Shown here: piece by piece, positions 6,813 to 6,974 of the stretch
Layout: every line of letters starts with the position of its first letter
Position numbering within the stretch: position 1 is the stretch's first letter
Assembly (NCBI GenBank): GCA_027065835.1
Contig: JAMONK010000207.1
Location: forward strand, 1 to 6,974
Origin: Thermococcus sp.
GTDB lineage: Archaea > Methanobacteriota_B > Thermococci > Thermococcales > Thermococcaceae
DNA length: 6,974 nt
Direction of reading: 5' to 3'
Notes under the pieces: generated by a model
What the model was told of the DNA's origin: nothing
Seen by the model: only the letters and a program-made list of their open reading frames with translations
Database searches by the model: none
Position numbers and translations under genes: made by a program

Positions 6813-6973
6813 CAGTCGAGTATCCATAGCTCAATTTCCACCACCGTCTCGGGGCTCTTCAGAAGCTCCACTATTTTCCTGTCTATGTCCCTCGCGGCCT
6901 TGTTCGCCCTTATGGCGAGGGTTCTGGCGTCGATGTAGTCGCTCTTCCTCACAACCATCGAGAAGTCGTGATC
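6812..6973 (-). CDS. Conserved archaeal protein of unknown function, C-terminal end (5' end outside window)
   Basis: The minus strand is open from the right edge to TGA at 6812-6814, giving the last 53 residues of a protein. It starts in the window with DHDFSMVVRKSDY and continues with IDARTLAIRANKAARDIDRK, an amphipathic Arg/Lys-rich helix, then IVELLKSPETVVEIELWILD, a helix end and a final beta strand. Coding character is good and the frame is continuous. The pattern (V-R-K-S-D, R-T-L-A-I-R-A-N-K-A-A) reminds me of the C-terminal half of the small archaeal DUF371 family, but I cannot confirm this from a fragment. It lies 29 bp upstream of the preferred kinase start, in the same direction, and the two may be co-transcribed. 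Confidence 0.65.
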   Translation of the reverse strand, partial: DHDFSMVVRKSDYIDARTLAIRANKAARDIDRKIVELLKSPETVVEIELWILD

Positions 6974-6974
6974 G

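Overview
The window looks like chromosomal DNA of a hyperthermophilic euryarchaeon of the order Thermococcales, most likely a Thermococcus species. The evidence is the gene content (a Thermococcus litoralis-type trehalose/maltose transporter locus with TreT and TrmB), close resemblance of the proteins to the T. litoralis/Pyrococcus furiosus versions as remembered, Shine-Dalgarno sites of the GAGGTGA type, TATA-type archaeal promoters, and a base composition a little over half GC by eye.

Left part (1-4623, all + strand): the 3' end of malE (binding protein), then malF and malG (permeases), treT (trehalose glycosyltransferring synthase) and trmB (sugar-responsive repressor). The genes are tightly packed: malF/malG share ATGA, malG/treT are 9 bp apart, treT/trmB 53 bp. 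The only sizeable break inside the transport genes is an 85-bp malE-malF gap with a T-rich tract that could lower expression of the downstream genes. Together the genes describe capture and import of trehalose/maltose, intracellular conversion of trehalose with NDP to NDP-glucose plus glucose, and feedback control by the imported sugar. The ATPase gene malK, which follows trmB in the T. litoralis/P. furiosus cluster, is not present here.

Middle part (4624-5482): a 113-bp spacer with several complementary stems and a good TATA promoter, followed by an unrecognised membrane protein. It is read in two frames (4737-5174 and 5171-5482) and looks like one 248-residue protein split by a one-base frameshift at a GGGGG run near 5114-5118. 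A strong two-part hairpin covers the same spot.

Right part (5472-6974, - strand): a complete glycerate 2-kinase (MOFRL/DUF4147 family), probably read from a leaderless mRNA starting at 6782 rather than from the longer start at 6827, and the C-terminal 53 residues of another conserved gene that enters from the right edge. The kinase gene converges with the membrane protein gene and overlaps its 3' end by 11 bp.

No RNA gene, CRISPR array or insertion sequence was found. No stretch longer than about 113 bp lacks a gene. The most unusual points are the missing malK, the structured spacer in its place, and the frameshift coinciding with a hairpin.
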